Of a DNA stretch of 64,000 nucleotides, positions 8,262 to 17,459 are shown in pieces. The stretch spans positions 1-64,000 of the forward strand of contig NZ_JBKKHQ010000008.1 of assembly GCF_046614695.1 (NCBI RefSeq), in the 5' to 3' direction. The position numbers were made by a program, and so were the translations under genes. The notes under the pieces were generated by a model that saw nothing but the letters and a program-made list of their open reading frames with translations, did not search any database and had not been told where the DNA came from. The number at the start of each line of letters is the position of its first letter. The first letter of the stretch is position 1. The stretch is from Pokkaliibacter sp046614695 (GTDB taxonomy: Bacteria > Pseudomonadota > Gammaproteobacteria > Pseudomonadales > Balneatricaceae).

Positions 8262-9248
8262 ATGTTTAATAACAAGTCCGTATTAATCACAGGGGGCACC
8301 GGCTCCTTCGGGCATGCCTTTGTCAGACGTCTGCTCGAGCATTACAACCCCAGTAAAGTCGTGGTGTACTCCCGCGATGAGCTGAAACAGTACGAGATGG
8401 GGCAGGTCTTCCCGGATAGCCGCATGCGCTTTTTTATCGGTGATGTGCGTGATCTGGACCGCCTGAAAGTCGCGATGAACGGCATCGACTATGTCGTTCA
8501 CGCTGCCGCCCTGAAGCAGGTGCCAGCGGCGGAATACAACCCGATGGAGTGCATCAAGACCAACATCATTGGTGGTCAGAATGTGGTGGAGGCGGCGATT
8601 GCGGCAGGTATCAAGCGCGTGATTGCGCTCTCCACGGATAAGGCCGCCAACCCGATCAACCTCTACGGTGCGACCAAGCTTGCCTCGGATAAGCTTTTTG
8701 TGGCCGGAAATAACATGTCCGGTCGTGATGGTCCGCGTTTCTCCGTCGTGCGCTACGGCAACGTTGCGGGCTCACGCGGTTCTGTGGTGCCGCTTTATCA
8801 GAAGCTGGTCGCAGAAGGGCGTGAGCGCCTGCCGGTCACGCATCCTGAAATGACACGCTTCTGGATTACCCTTGAGCAGGGCGTCGATTTTGTTATCAAG
8901 AACTTTGATCGCATGCACGGCGGTGAAATCTTTATTCCCAAAATTCCTTCCATGCGTGTTGTTGATCTGGTCGAAGCCATGACCGGCAGCCGTGATTATG
9001 ACGACATCGGTATTCGTCCCGGCGAGAAACTGCACGAAATCATGGTGCCCGGTGAAGTCTCGCACCAGACCCTCGAATTCCATGACCACTATGTGATTAC
9101 CCCGGCCATCGCCTTTTTTGATCGCGAGCTGGATTACCACACCAACCGTCTGGGCGAGAAGGGCCAGCCTGTTGCAGATGGCTTTGAGTATCACTCCGGT
9201 ACCAATCCGGACTTTCTGGATATTGATGCGCTTAAGGCTCTGCTGTGA
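8262..9248 (+). CDS. pseB: UDP-GlcNAc 4,6-dehydratase (inverting), PseB
   Basis: First step of pseudaminic acid synthesis: C4 oxidation, 4,6-dehydration and C5 inversion of UDP-GlcNAc. The 328-residue extended SDR has the N-terminal GGTGSFG NAD(P)-binding loop. The ALKQVP and YGATK-type elements are typical of PseB/FlaA1-like enzymes. ATG codons occur at 8256 and 8262; 8262 is preferred because GAGGA at 8251-8255 is then correctly spaced. The stop overlaps the GTG start of pseC. Confidence 0.95.
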   Translation: MFNNKSVLITGGTGSFGHAFVRRLLEHYNPSKVVVYSRDELKQYEMGQVFPDSRMRFFIGDVRDLDRLKVAMNGIDYVVHAAALKQVPAAEYNPMECIKTNIIGGQNVVEAAIAAGIKRVIALSTDKAANPINLYGATKLASDKLFVAGNNMSGRDGPRFSVVRYGNVAGSRGSVVPLYQKLVAEGRERLPVTHPEMTRFWITLEQGVDFVIKNFDRMHGGEIFIPKIPSMRVVDLVEAMTGSRDYDDIGIRPGEKLHEIMVPGEVSHQTLEFHDHYVITPAIAFFDRELDYHTNRLGEKGQPVADGFEYHSGTNPDFLDIDALKALL

Positions 9249-10405
9249 TCCCTTATGGTCGCCATCAGCTGACCGAAGAGGACATCAACGCCGTTGTTGA
9301 TGTTCTGCGCCACCAGCATTTGACCCAGGGCGCGCAAGTGCCTGCCTTTGAGGCGGCGCTGGCAGGTTATACCGGCGCGACACACGTCTGCGCCGTTAAC
9401 TCTGCCACCTCGGCACTGCATCTGGTATGCCTTGCGCTCGGTATGGGGCCGGGGGATGTGCTCTGGACCAGTCCTCTTTCTTTTGTCGCCTCTTCCAACT
9501 GCGCCCTTTATTGCGGTGCTGGTGTCGATTTTGTCGATATTGATCCTGCGACCCTAAGCATCAGTCTGCCGCTTCTCGAAGAGAAACTGGCGCAAGCGCA
9601 TGCCCGGCAACAACTGCCCAAAGCACTGATTACGGTTCACTTCGCCGGGCTGCCGACAGATATGCAGTTGCTGCATACCCTGTGTCAGCGTTACGGCATT
9701 GCGCTGATTGAAGATGCCTCCCATGCGGTAGGGGCCGATTGTCACAGCGCCAAGGTGGGCGAATGTCGCTGGTCGGATGCGGCGATCTTCAGTTTTCATC
9801 CGGTGAAAATGATCACCACCGCTGAAGGTGGAGCCGTGCTGACGCCACATGAGTGGCTGGATGCTCGGGTACGTAAACTGCGCACCCATGGCATCGTGAA
9901 AGATGCAGCGCGTGTTGCCTCCGGCGAATTGCCTCCGTGGTATTACGAACAGGAAGCGCTGGGTTTCAATTACCGGCTGACGGATATGCAAGCTGCGCTG
10001 GGGTTAAGTCAGCTCACGCGTCTGGACAGTATTCTGGCGGAGCGTCGGCGGCTGGCCGCTCGCTATCGGCAGTTACTGGCGGACTTGCCGCTGACCCTGG
10101 CGCCGGTCTCTGCAATTGAGGGCACAGAAAGCTCCTGGCATCTCTACGTTATTCAGCTTAATGACGCCGATCGGCGTCTTGGCTTGTATCAGGCCTGTCA
10201 GGCGGCAGGCATTGGTGTGCAAATCCACTACATCCCGATTTACTGGCAACCCTATTATCAACAGCTGGGCTTCTCGCAGGGGTATTGTCCACAGGTGGAA
10301 GAGTACTATCGCCGGTGCCTGACTTTACCGCTGTACGTCGGGCTGACCGATGCCGAGCAGGACAAGGTGGTGGCGGTGATCCGGGCGTTTTTTGAGCACA
10401 CCTGA
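9245..10405 (+). CDS. pseC: UDP-4-keto-6-deoxy sugar 4-aminotransferase PseC
   Basis: PLP-dependent aminotransferase of the DegT/DnrJ/EryC1 family, 386 residues, acting on the PseB product in the second Pse step. The PLP-anchoring lysine is in SFHPVKMITT (about Lys188), preceded by the EDASHA motif. The start is GTG, overlapping the pseB stop, which suggests translational coupling. Confidence 0.95.
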   Translation: MIPYGRHQLTEEDINAVVDVLRHQHLTQGAQVPAFEAALAGYTGATHVCAVNSATSALHLVCLALGMGPGDVLWTSPLSFVASSNCALYCGAGVDFVDIDPATLSISLPLLEEKLAQAHARQQLPKALITVHFAGLPTDMQLLHTLCQRYGIALIEDASHAVGADCHSAKVGECRWSDAAIFSFHPVKMITTAEGGAVLTPHEWLDARVRKLRTHGIVKDAARVASGELPPWYYEQEALGFNYRLTDMQAALGLSQLTRLDSILAERRRLAARYRQLLADLPLTLAPVSAIEGTESSWHLYVIQLNDADRRLGLYQACQAAGIGVQIHYIPIYWQPYYQQLGFSQGYCPQVEEYYRRCLTLPLYVGLTDAEQDKVVAVIRAFFEHT

Positions 10406-10441
10406 ATCTTTCCTTTCGATTAACCACAAGGCGCTGATGTG

Positions 10442-11146
10442 ATGAGTTCCCGAGTGGCTGTGATTCCTGCCCGTGGTGGCAGCAAGCGAATTCCCCGTAA
10501 AAATATTCGTCCTTTTGCCGGTCGTCCGCTGATCAGTTATTCCATTCAGGCGGCGCTCGATAGCGGCGTTTGCGACCGCGTACTGGTGTCGACGGATGAT
10601 GAAGAAATCGCCGAGGTTGCTCGCACCTGCGGTGCCGAGGTGCCCTTTGTCCGGCCTGCTGACCTGTCTGATGATTTCACCGGCACAGGGGCGGTGGTGA
10701 ACCATGCACTGCGCGAGCTTGAGCACAGCGGCGTTGCTATTGACTACGTCTGCTGCATTTATGCCACTGCGCCGCTGATTCGTGCTGAGCGGGTTCGCGC
10801 GGCGTTTGAGGCGTTGGCGCAGGCACCCGAAATGTCCCACGCTTTTTCGGTCGGGCGCTATGGTTATCCGGTGATGCGTTCACTGGTCAGTGAAGGGCAG
10901 GGCGTGCGAATGCTGTTCCCCGAACACATGGGCACGCGCAGTCAGGATTTGCCTCCCGTGTTTCATGATGCCGGCCAGTTTTACTGGTCCAGACGTCAGG
11001 CCCTTGCTGACAATGTGCTGATGTTCAGCCCGCACTCTATCCCGATTGAGCTGCCCGCGTGGGAAGTTCAGGATATTGATACTCCAGAAGATTGGCGTCG
11101 TGCCGAAATACTCTATGAGATCCTTCAGGCAGAGCGCACATCATGA
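10442..11146 (+). CDS. pseF: CMP-pseudaminic acid cytidylyltransferase PseF
   Basis: A 234-residue nucleotidyltransferase that activates pseudaminic acid with CTP, the last step of the pathway. The N-terminal PARGGSKRIPRKNI is the CTP-binding signature of the NeuA/PseF family. ATG 10442 is preferred over an adjacent GTG at 10439. It overlaps pseI by four bases. The assignment to Pse rather than another nonulosonate rests on its position among pseB, C, I, G and H. Confidence 0.93.
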   Translation: MSSRVAVIPARGGSKRIPRKNIRPFAGRPLISYSIQAALDSGVCDRVLVSTDDEEIAEVARTCGAEVPFVRPADLSDDFTGTGAVVNHALRELEHSGVAIDYVCCIYATAPLIRAERVRAAFEALAQAPEMSHAFSVGRYGYPVMRSLVSEGQGVRMLFPEHMGTRSQDLPPVFHDAGQFYWSRRQALADNVLMFSPHSIPIELPAWEVQDIDTPEDWRRAEILYEILQAERTS

Positions 11147-12192
11147 CCTTTCAGATTGGCAAACATCATATTGGCCCAGGCCACGAGCCTTTTGTTATCG
11201 CCGAGCTATCGGGCAACCATGATCAGTCGCTGGATAAGGCGCTGGCGATGGTCGATGCTGCCGCCAAGGCAGGCGCTCATGCCATCAAGCTGCAAACCTA
11301 CACCGCCGATACCATGACGCTCGATGTTGACCGCCCCGAGTTTCTGATCGCCGATGCGGATAACCTCTGGAAGGGCAACACCCTGCATCAGCTTTACCAC
11401 AAGGCACACACGCCGTGGGAATGGCATAAGGCCCTGTTTGACCGTGCGCGCGAGCATGGTGTACTGGCCTTTAGTACGCCCTTTGATGCCAGTGCCGTGG
11501 ACTTTCTCGAAACCCTCGACGTCCCTTGCTACAAGGTCGCCTCCTTTGAAAACACTGATCTGCCGCTGATTCGCAAGATTGCCAGTACCGGCAAACCCAT
11601 GATTATGTCGACTGGCATGGCCAGTGCCGGTGAGCTGGAAGAGTCGGTACGTGCCGCGCGGGAAGCAGGGTGCCAGCATCTGGTATTGCTCAAATGCACC
11701 AGCGCCTATCCCGCGCCGGTGGAGGAGGCGAATCTCCTGACACTGCCGCACATGTCGGCGCTGTTTAATTGCCCGGTCGGGCTGTCGGATCACACCCTTG
11801 GGCTGGCGGCGCCGCTGGTCGCGGTGGCTCACGGAGCCTGCGTGATTGAAAAGCACTTTGTGCTGGATCGCTCTGAAGGCGGTGTGGACTCGGTGTTTTC
11901 GCTTGAGCCTGAAGAGTTCGCAACGCTGGTGCGCGAATCGGCCAATGCGGCCAAAGCCCTTGGGCAGGTGCGTTATGGTGGCAGCGAGGCGGATGAAGTC
12001 TCAAAGAAATACCGCCGCTCTATCTATATCGCCACCGACCTTGCCGAAGGCGAGGTGCTGAGCGAGGCCCATATCAAGATTATCCGCCCGGGCCTTGGGC
12101 TGGCACCCAAATACCGCGACTCGGTGCTCGGGCGAACCCTGCGCCGTGGCGTTGCCAAGGGCGAGCCACTCGACTGGTCAATGCTGGACTGA
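11143..12192 (+). CDS. pseI: pseudaminic acid synthase PseI
   Basis: A 349-residue NeuB-family enzyme condensing 2,4-diacetamido-2,4,6-trideoxy-L-altrose with phosphoenolpyruvate. The N-terminal TIM barrel (IAELSGNHDQSLDKA, KLQTYTADTMT) has the PseI version of the NeuB motifs. A C-terminal SAF/antifreeze-like domain spans about residues 285-349. It overlaps pseF by four bases and precedes pseG by three. A second, clearly different NeuB-type enzyme is encoded on the minus strand at 26999-29254. Confidence 0.95.
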   Translation: MTFQIGKHHIGPGHEPFVIAELSGNHDQSLDKALAMVDAAAKAGAHAIKLQTYTADTMTLDVDRPEFLIADADNLWKGNTLHQLYHKAHTPWEWHKALFDRAREHGVLAFSTPFDASAVDFLETLDVPCYKVASFENTDLPLIRKIASTGKPMIMSTGMASAGELEESVRAAREAGCQHLVLLKCTSAYPAPVEEANLLTLPHMSALFNCPVGLSDHTLGLAAPLVAVAHGACVIEKHFVLDRSEGGVDSVFSLEPEEFATLVRESANAAKALGQVRYGGSEADEVSKKYRRSIYIATDLAEGEVLSEAHIKIIRPGLGLAPKYRDSVLGRTLRRGVAKGEPLDWSMLD

Positions 12193-12195
12193 CCC

Positions 12196-13224
12196 ATGCG
12201 TGTGCTTTTCCGGGTAGATGCCTCAGGACGGATGGGCGGCGGCCACTGGTTGCGATCCATGGCGCTGGCACAAGCCTGCCTTGCTCTCTCCTCTAACTGC
12301 GAGTCTGCGGTTTTCTGGTGTTTTGCCGAAGGCCCGCAAGGCTTGCAGCAACGGCTGGTATCCCTCGGTATTCAGCCCTACGCCTTGGCGGTCGAACCTT
12401 CCTCCACGGCAGATGCTGAAGCGACAATCGCGCTGGCGCGCTCTTTAAATGCCGACTGGCTGGTGCTGGATGGCTATCACTTTAGTGCTACCTATCGGCA
12501 ACAGCTGACGGCGGGCCTTCATCCCGCCTGTCGGGTACTGTGGATTGATGATCTCTTTGCCGCTGAAGAAGCCCATGTCGACTGGGTGCTGAACAGCACG
12601 GCTCTCGCGCAAGAAGACGACTACGGTCAGGCGCGCGTACTGGCAGGCCTTGATTACGTGCTGCTGCGTGAGGACTACTGGCAGCCACCGACTCCAGCCG
12701 ATGATTGCCGCTCTCTGTTTGTGAACTTTGGCGCGACCGATGCTTTTGGCCTGACACTGCCGGTGATTGAGCTACTAGGCAGGGCCGGGATAACGACGCC
12801 GGTGGAAGTGGTGACGGGGCCGGGCGTTGAAAATGCGCCTGAGATTGCCGCACGTTGCGAGGCGCTGGGCTTTATTCATCACCATGATTTGCCGAGCCTG
12901 ACGCCGGTGCTGGCGCGCAGCCAGCTGGCACTCACCGCTGCAGGCTCGACGCTGCATGAACTGGCGTACTGGCAGATTCCGAGCGTGCTGTTAATCGTGG
13001 CGGATAATCAGCTTGCCTCCGCACACTGGCATCAGGACAAAGGCTGGTGCCAGAGTTTTGATGCGCGAAGTGAAGGCGCGCTTGTTGAGGCGGTGGCTAC
13101 CGCGAGCCATCTGCTGGAAAACACCACCAGGCGGCAGCTCATGCAAAAGGCGGCTCACGGCATTATTGATGGACAGGGCGCGCGGCGTGTCGCGGCCCTG
13201 ATGCAGGAGGCCATTGCGCGATGA
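12196..13224 (+). CDS. pseG: UDP-2,4-diacetamido-2,4,6-trideoxy-altropyranose hydrolase PseG
   Basis: Removes UDP from the bis-acetamido sugar to give the PseI substrate. The 342-residue GT-B-fold protein has the N-terminal RVDASGRMGGGHWLRS motif, whose His is the family catalytic residue. A UDP-binding LTAAGSTLHELAYW block is in the second half. It overlaps pseH by four bases. Confidence 0.94.
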   Translation: MRVLFRVDASGRMGGGHWLRSMALAQACLALSSNCESAVFWCFAEGPQGLQQRLVSLGIQPYALAVEPSSTADAEATIALARSLNADWLVLDGYHFSATYRQQLTAGLHPACRVLWIDDLFAAEEAHVDWVLNSTALAQEDDYGQARVLAGLDYVLLREDYWQPPTPADDCRSLFVNFGATDAFGLTLPVIELLGRAGITTPVEVVTGPGVENAPEIAARCEALGFIHHHDLPSLTPVLARSQLALTAAGSTLHELAYWQIPSVLLIVADNQLASAHWHQDKGWCQSFDARSEGALVEAVATASHLLENTTRRQLMQKAAHGIIDGQGARRVAALMQEAIAR

Positions 13225-13835
13225 TGCACAGCGTGTTGGAAGCCTATCGTGTTCGGCTGGTGCCTTTTCTTGGTTTGATTGCCGAGCAGCCTGCTTTTAT
13301 CGAACACGTCCGGCAGTGGCGAAACCATGAAAGCGTGCGCCAGCACATGTTTACCCAGGAGGTGATCAGTGCTGAGCAGCATCAGCGTTGGGTGGAAAAG
13401 CTGAAAACGCGCGAGGATTTAACGCTCTTTGTCGCCTTTTACGGAGATGATCCGCTGGCGGTGGCCAGCGTGAGCAGTATGGATGATCAGCCACTGGCGC
13501 TGAGTCAGCATCTGGAAGCGGCGATTTATCGTGTACCACCGATGCCCGCGGCGACAGGTGAGATAAGCCCTCCGGCCAGTCCGATGCTGGCCTTTGCGCC
13601 GGCTATGGCACTGAATGACTGGTGCTTCAGCCTCAATGACAAGATTGTGCTCTGGGCGCGTGTGCTGGAGGCCAATACCACGGCGCAGCGCTTCAATGAC
13701 AGCATGGGGTACGAGGTGGAGCGCTGGGTGGAGGCAACGCCTGAGTTGCCTTATCGTCATGTGGTGCAGCGGCTTGACCGTGATGCTTATACTAAAGCCA
13801 ATAAAATCAAAGCTTTACTAAGTAGAGTGCGCTGA
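13221..13835 (+). CDS. pseH: PseH-like 4-amino sugar N-acetyltransferase, divergent
   Basis: GNAT-type protein of 204 residues in the place where PseH is needed to acetylate the 4-amino group before PseG. The N-terminal part is PseH-like (FIEHVRQWRNHESVRQHMF, ISAEQHQRWVEKL). The C-terminal block around EANTTAQRFNDSMGYE matches the family's last helix. Odd feature: the middle, where the acetyl-CoA-binding R/Q-x-x-G-x-G/A loop is expected, is Pro/Ala-rich and the loop is not recognisable. It may be a divergent functional enzyme or may have lost activity. ATG codons at 13221 and 13224 are both possible. Confidence 0.75.
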   Translation: MMHSVLEAYRVRLVPFLGLIAEQPAFIEHVRQWRNHESVRQHMFTQEVISAEQHQRWVEKLKTREDLTLFVAFYGDDPLAVASVSSMDDQPLALSQHLEAAIYRVPPMPAATGEISPPASPMLAFAPAMALNDWCFSLNDKIVLWARVLEANTTAQRFNDSMGYEVERWVEATPELPYRHVVQRLDRDAYTKANKIKALLSRVR

Positions 13836-13904
13836 ATTAGCCTGCTCTGATACGTTTTGTCTGCCGTTCAGTGTTGAGCTTGTGCGGCCAAGAGGAAAAT
13901 CTCC

Positions 13905-14144
13905 ATGAGCGATATTGCCTCCCTGCATGAGGTTTTTGCCAAGGCGCTGAATGTGCCCCTCGATACCATCAGCGATGAGCTGGCTTACAACACCATTCCG
14001 GCGTGGGATTCCACGGCGCACATGATTCTGATCGCTGAGCTGGAAGCCACCTACGATGTCATGCTTGATACCGATGACATCATCGATATGAGTTCGGTGG
14101 CCAAAGCCCGCGAGATTCTTGCCAAGTACGGAGTGAACGGCTGA
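13905..14144 (+). CDS. acyl carrier protein (first of two)
   Basis: A 79-residue ACP with the phosphopantetheine attachment serine in AWDSTAHM (Ser36) and an acidic helix II/III. A GAGGAAA sequence precedes the ATG. It follows pseH by 69 bases and its last base overlaps the next gene. It opens a five-gene acyl-chemistry cassette (ACP, SDR, acyl-AMP ligase, LuxE-like, LuxC-like), all stop/start overlapping, so it probably carries the acyl group for a sugar substituent rather than serving general lipid synthesis. Confidence 0.9.
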   Translation: MSDIASLHEVFAKALNVPLDTISDELAYNTIPAWDSTAHMILIAELEATYDVMLDTDDIIDMSSVAKAREILAKYGVNG

Positions 14145-14896
14145 TGTCTGCTGGCATTGCGTTGGTAACAGGCGCCAGCCGTGGGCTGGGTTTTGCCGTT
14201 GTCACGCGATTGCTGGCAGCGAATTACAGCGTCTGGATGCTGGGGCGCGATGAAGACTCCCTGACACAGGCAGGCAAGGCTCAGCGAGAACAGGCAGGTT
14301 TGCCTGATGATTCTTTGCGATTGCACATCGCCGTTGCCGATGTCACGGATGAAGCCGCGCTGAAAAGTGTTTTTCAGCGCATACACAAAGCCCACGGTCG
14401 GCTGGATGTACTGGTGAACGCGGCGGGCATCATGACCGAGGCGCCCCTTGCCATGACCCGCGCTGCCGATGCGCAAAAGCTCTGGCAGGTGAATGTCGAG
14501 GGTACGCGCCTGTGCTGTCAGTACGGCTCACGGCTGATGGCGCGCGGCAAGCAAGGCAGCATTATCAATTTCTCCAGCGCGGTAGCGCAGCAGGGCGCGG
14601 CGGGGCAGTCAGCCTATTGCGCGACCAAAGCGGCGATTGAAGGGCTGACGCTGGCGCTGGCCCGAGAGCTGGCGCCGAATGGCATTCGGGTGAATGCCGT
14701 CGCTCCCGGTTTTATCGCCACTGATCTTACCCGCCACTATGAAGGCGAGCGCCTGCAACAGGTGATCGAGCGTATTCCCCTGGGTCGTGCCGGTGAGGCC
14801 GACGAAGTTGCGGCGATGGTGAGCTTTCTCGCCAGCGACGATGCCCGCTATGTGACGGGGCAGGTGATTGGCGTCGATGGAGGCCTGCGCCTGTGA
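14144..14896 (+). CDS. SDR-family 3-oxoacyl-ACP reductase-like protein
   Basis: A 250-residue classical short-chain dehydrogenase, FabG-like. It has the GASRGLG cofactor loop near residues 10-16, an NAAG motif at about 92-95, catalytic Ser near 144-145, and Tyr158 and Lys162 in YCATK. The C-terminal VTGQVIGVDGG is typical of FabG-type enzymes. Location between an ACP and an acyl ligase suggests reduction of a 3-oxoacyl or similar group bound to the ACP. The substrate cannot be fixed from sequence. Confidence 0.85.
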   Translation: MSAGIALVTGASRGLGFAVVTRLLAANYSVWMLGRDEDSLTQAGKAQREQAGLPDDSLRLHIAVADVTDEAALKSVFQRIHKAHGRLDVLVNAAGIMTEAPLAMTRAADAQKLWQVNVEGTRLCCQYGSRLMARGKQGSIINFSSAVAQQGAAGQSAYCATKAAIEGLTLALARELAPNGIRVNAVAPGFIATDLTRHYEGERLQQVIERIPLGRAGEADEVAAMVSFLASDDARYVTGQVIGVDGGLRL

Positions 14897-16353
14897 ACAG
14901 CTTAAACCGCGACCTGTGCGCTGACTGGTCAGACTATGCCGAACAACAGGCGGTGATCACCCCTGCCGGTGAGGTGCTGACCTATCAGGCGCTGGCAGAG
15001 GCGGCGGATAGCTATTTCCCCCAGGCTGCAACAGGTACTAAAGAGCTGGTGGTGCTGGTTGCCGATAACTCGTTGACCGCGCTGATTGCCTATGTGGCGT
15101 GCTGGCGCAGTCGCCGCGCGGTGATGCTGCAACCGGCCACTCTGGATGAGGCGTCACTGGCAGCGTTGCTCGAAACCTATCAGCCCGACTGGCTGATTGA
15201 TCCACGGCACGCGAAGATGCCTGAACGTCTGACCCATTCCGACAGCTCGGGCGCGCAGATTCATTCTGAACTTGCGGTACTGCTGTCCACTTCTGGCAGT
15301 ACCGGCTCCCCCAAACAGGTGCGCCTGAGCTATGGCAATCTCAATGCTAATGCCCGCGCTATTGCTGAATATCTGGCGCTCGATGCCAGCGAGCGGCCTC
15401 TGTGCCACCTGCCGATGTCCTACTCCTATGGCCTGTCGGTCATCAATTCTCATCTTGCTGTAGGGGCGACCTTGCTGCTGACGGCAGATTCGATGATGGC
15501 GCGGGAGTTCTGGAATTTCTGCAAGGAAGCCAGGCTTACCAGCCTGCCGGGCGTGCCTTATCACTATGAAATGCTCGAGCGTCTGCGTTTTGAGCGCATG
15601 GCCTTGCCTTCACTCAGAACCCTGACTCAGGCCGGTGGACGCCTTGCGCCAGAGAAAATTCTGCACTGGCGCGCATTCTGTGAAGCCAGCACCTGCGACA
15701 AGGGTGAGCGGCGTTTTATCCCCATGTACGGGCAAACCGAAGCCAGCGCGCGGATCAGCTATCTGCCATGGGAGCAGTCTGCTGCGTATCCGCAGTGCAT
15801 TGGCGTGGCGATTCCGGGGGGTAGTTTGAGCCTTGAGGAAAACGGCCAGCCGGTGACAGGCACTGATGAGCCCGGCGAGCTGGTATACCGTGGCCCGAAT
15901 GTGATGATGGGTTACGCCCAGTCGCGGGATGAACTTGGCAAAGGCGCTGAGCTTGAGGCGCTGCACACCGGTGATATTGCCTGTCGTAATGCGGCGGGGC
16001 TGTTTTATATCGTCGGGCGCAAGAAGCGTTTTATTAAGCTCTTTGGTTTGCGGGTCAGTCTGGATGAGGTTGAAAGCCGTCTGCGCCAGCACTGGCCAGA
16101 GGCTGCGCTGGCCTGTACCGGTGAAGATCAGCGGCTGGACATCTGGTGGGTAGCGCAGGGCGCTGCAAGCGTTCATAATGCTGCAGCTTTGCCTGAGGCT
16201 GAAAGCATGCCTGACGCCGCGGCCTTTGCCTCCGTGCTGAGTTTTCACCCCAGTGTGATTCGCGTTAATGCCGTGGCCAGTCTGCCCTATAACGCCAACG
16301 GCAAACTCGACTATCAGGCGCTGCGTGCCGCCAACGAGAAGGCAGCGCCATGA
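14893..16353 (+). CDS. AMP-dependent acyl ligase (ANL superfamily)
   Basis: A 486-residue acyl-adenylating enzyme. It has the P-loop-like STSGSTGSPKQV at about residues 135-145, the YGQTEASARISYLPW adenylate motif, a GELVYRGPNVMMGY block, and the hinge and C-terminal lysine region (YNANGKLDYQ). It should activate a carboxylic acid as acyl-AMP and pass it to CoA or the neighbouring ACP. The start is GTG, overlapping the SDR stop. The acid is unknown. Confidence 0.88.
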   Translation: MNSLNRDLCADWSDYAEQQAVITPAGEVLTYQALAEAADSYFPQAATGTKELVVLVADNSLTALIAYVACWRSRRAVMLQPATLDEASLAALLETYQPDWLIDPRHAKMPERLTHSDSSGAQIHSELAVLLSTSGSTGSPKQVRLSYGNLNANARAIAEYLALDASERPLCHLPMSYSYGLSVINSHLAVGATLLLTADSMMAREFWNFCKEARLTSLPGVPYHYEMLERLRFERMALPSLRTLTQAGGRLAPEKILHWRAFCEASTCDKGERRFIPMYGQTEASARISYLPWEQSAAYPQCIGVAIPGGSLSLEENGQPVTGTDEPGELVYRGPNVMMGYAQSRDELGKGAELEALHTGDIACRNAAGLFYIVGRKKRFIKLFGLRVSLDEVESRLRQHWPEAALACTGEDQRLDIWWVAQGAASVHNAAALPEAESMPDAAAFASVLSFHPSVIRVNAVASLPYNANGKLDYQALRAANEKAAP

Positions 16354-17459
16354 CGAACCGTGAACCGCTATCCCTCGATATTCCGGTGTATGACTGGCCT
16401 CATGCGCAAAAACAGACGTGGCTGGTCAACCGGCTTAATCAGCTGACGCTGCATCATCGCGCCTACTGCGAACCCTATCAGCGCTTGTTGTCAGTACTGA
16501 ATACGCCAGAGCTGAGCCATCAGCGAGAAGATTTTTATCCACTGGCGGTACGCCTCTTCAAAGAGAAAGCGCTGAAAAGCATTGCGGATGAGGAGCAGTT
16601 TCGTGTGCTGACGTCCTCCGGCACCACCTCGCAGCAGGTTTCGCGGATTATTCTTGATAAGACCACGGCGGGTTATCAGTCCAAGGCGCTGGTGCGCATC
16701 ATGCAGGAATGGCTGGGGCGTGAACGCCGACCGATGCTGATTATTGATCACCCCGGCGTCATTCAGGACCGCACGCAGTTTTCCGCCCGGGGCGCGGGTA
16801 TTCAGGGCATGCTGATTTTTGGACGCCAGCCTGTCTATGCGCTGAATGAGGATCTAACCCCCAACTGGGAAGTGATTGATGCCTTTTTTGCGCGCTGGCA
16901 GCAGGCGCCTGTGCTGATGTTCGGCTTCACCTTTATGGTCTGGCAGCTGATCGAGAAATTACACAAGGCAGGTAAAGCGCTGCCGGACAACGGCGGCGTG
17001 CTGATCCACAGCGGTGGCTGGAAAAAACTGCAGGATCAGGCGGTGGATAACCCCACCTTCAAGACTGCCGCACGCCAGCATCTGGGCGTTGGCAATATCC
17101 ATAACTTCTACGGCATGGTCGAGCAGGTCGGCTCGGTGTTTGTCGAGTGTGAACACGGCCATCTGCACACGCCGGTCTTTGCCGATGTGATTATCCGCGA
17201 TGCGCTGACGGGGCAGGCGTTGCCCGCGGGAGCCACCGGCGTGATTGAAGTGCTTTCGGCACTGCCGGAAAGCTACCCCGGTCATGTCTTACTGACGGAA
17301 GATCGCGGTCGCTGGCTTGGGGAAGATGATTGCCCTTGCGGTCGTCAGGGTCGCTATTTCGAGGTGGCGGGCCGAGTGCCGCGTGCAGAAGTCCGGGGTT
17401 GCAGCGATACCGTGGCAACGCCATCCGCGCCGTCACCTGTAGCGGAGGCGGCTGTATGA
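16350..17459 (+). CDS. LuxE-like acyl-protein synthetase family protein
   Basis: A 369-residue protein of the LuxE/acyl-protein synthetase family (an ANL relative). The adenylation motif LTSSGTTSQQVSRI is near residue 90, with HSGGWKKL further on and the C-terminal Gly-rich ITEDRG-like segment (LLTEDRG). In luminous bacteria LuxE activates fatty acid and hands the acyl group to LuxC. Here it lies directly before a LuxC-like gene but without luxA, luxB or luxD nearby, so a fatty-aldehyde-for-light role is excluded. A role in making a reduced acyl substituent is inference. Confidence 0.83.
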   Translation: MTNREPLSLDIPVYDWPHAQKQTWLVNRLNQLTLHHRAYCEPYQRLLSVLNTPELSHQREDFYPLAVRLFKEKALKSIADEEQFRVLTSSGTTSQQVSRIILDKTTAGYQSKALVRIMQEWLGRERRPMLIIDHPGVIQDRTQFSARGAGIQGMLIFGRQPVYALNEDLTPNWEVIDAFFARWQQAPVLMFGFTFMVWQLIEKLHKAGKALPDNGGVLIHSGGWKKLQDQAVDNPTFKTAARQHLGVGNIHNFYGMVEQVGSVFVECEHGHLHTPVFADVIIRDALTGQALPAGATGVIEVLSALPESYPGHVLLTEDRGRWLGEDDCPCGRQGRYFEVAGRVPRAEVRGCSDTVATPSAPSPVAEAAV

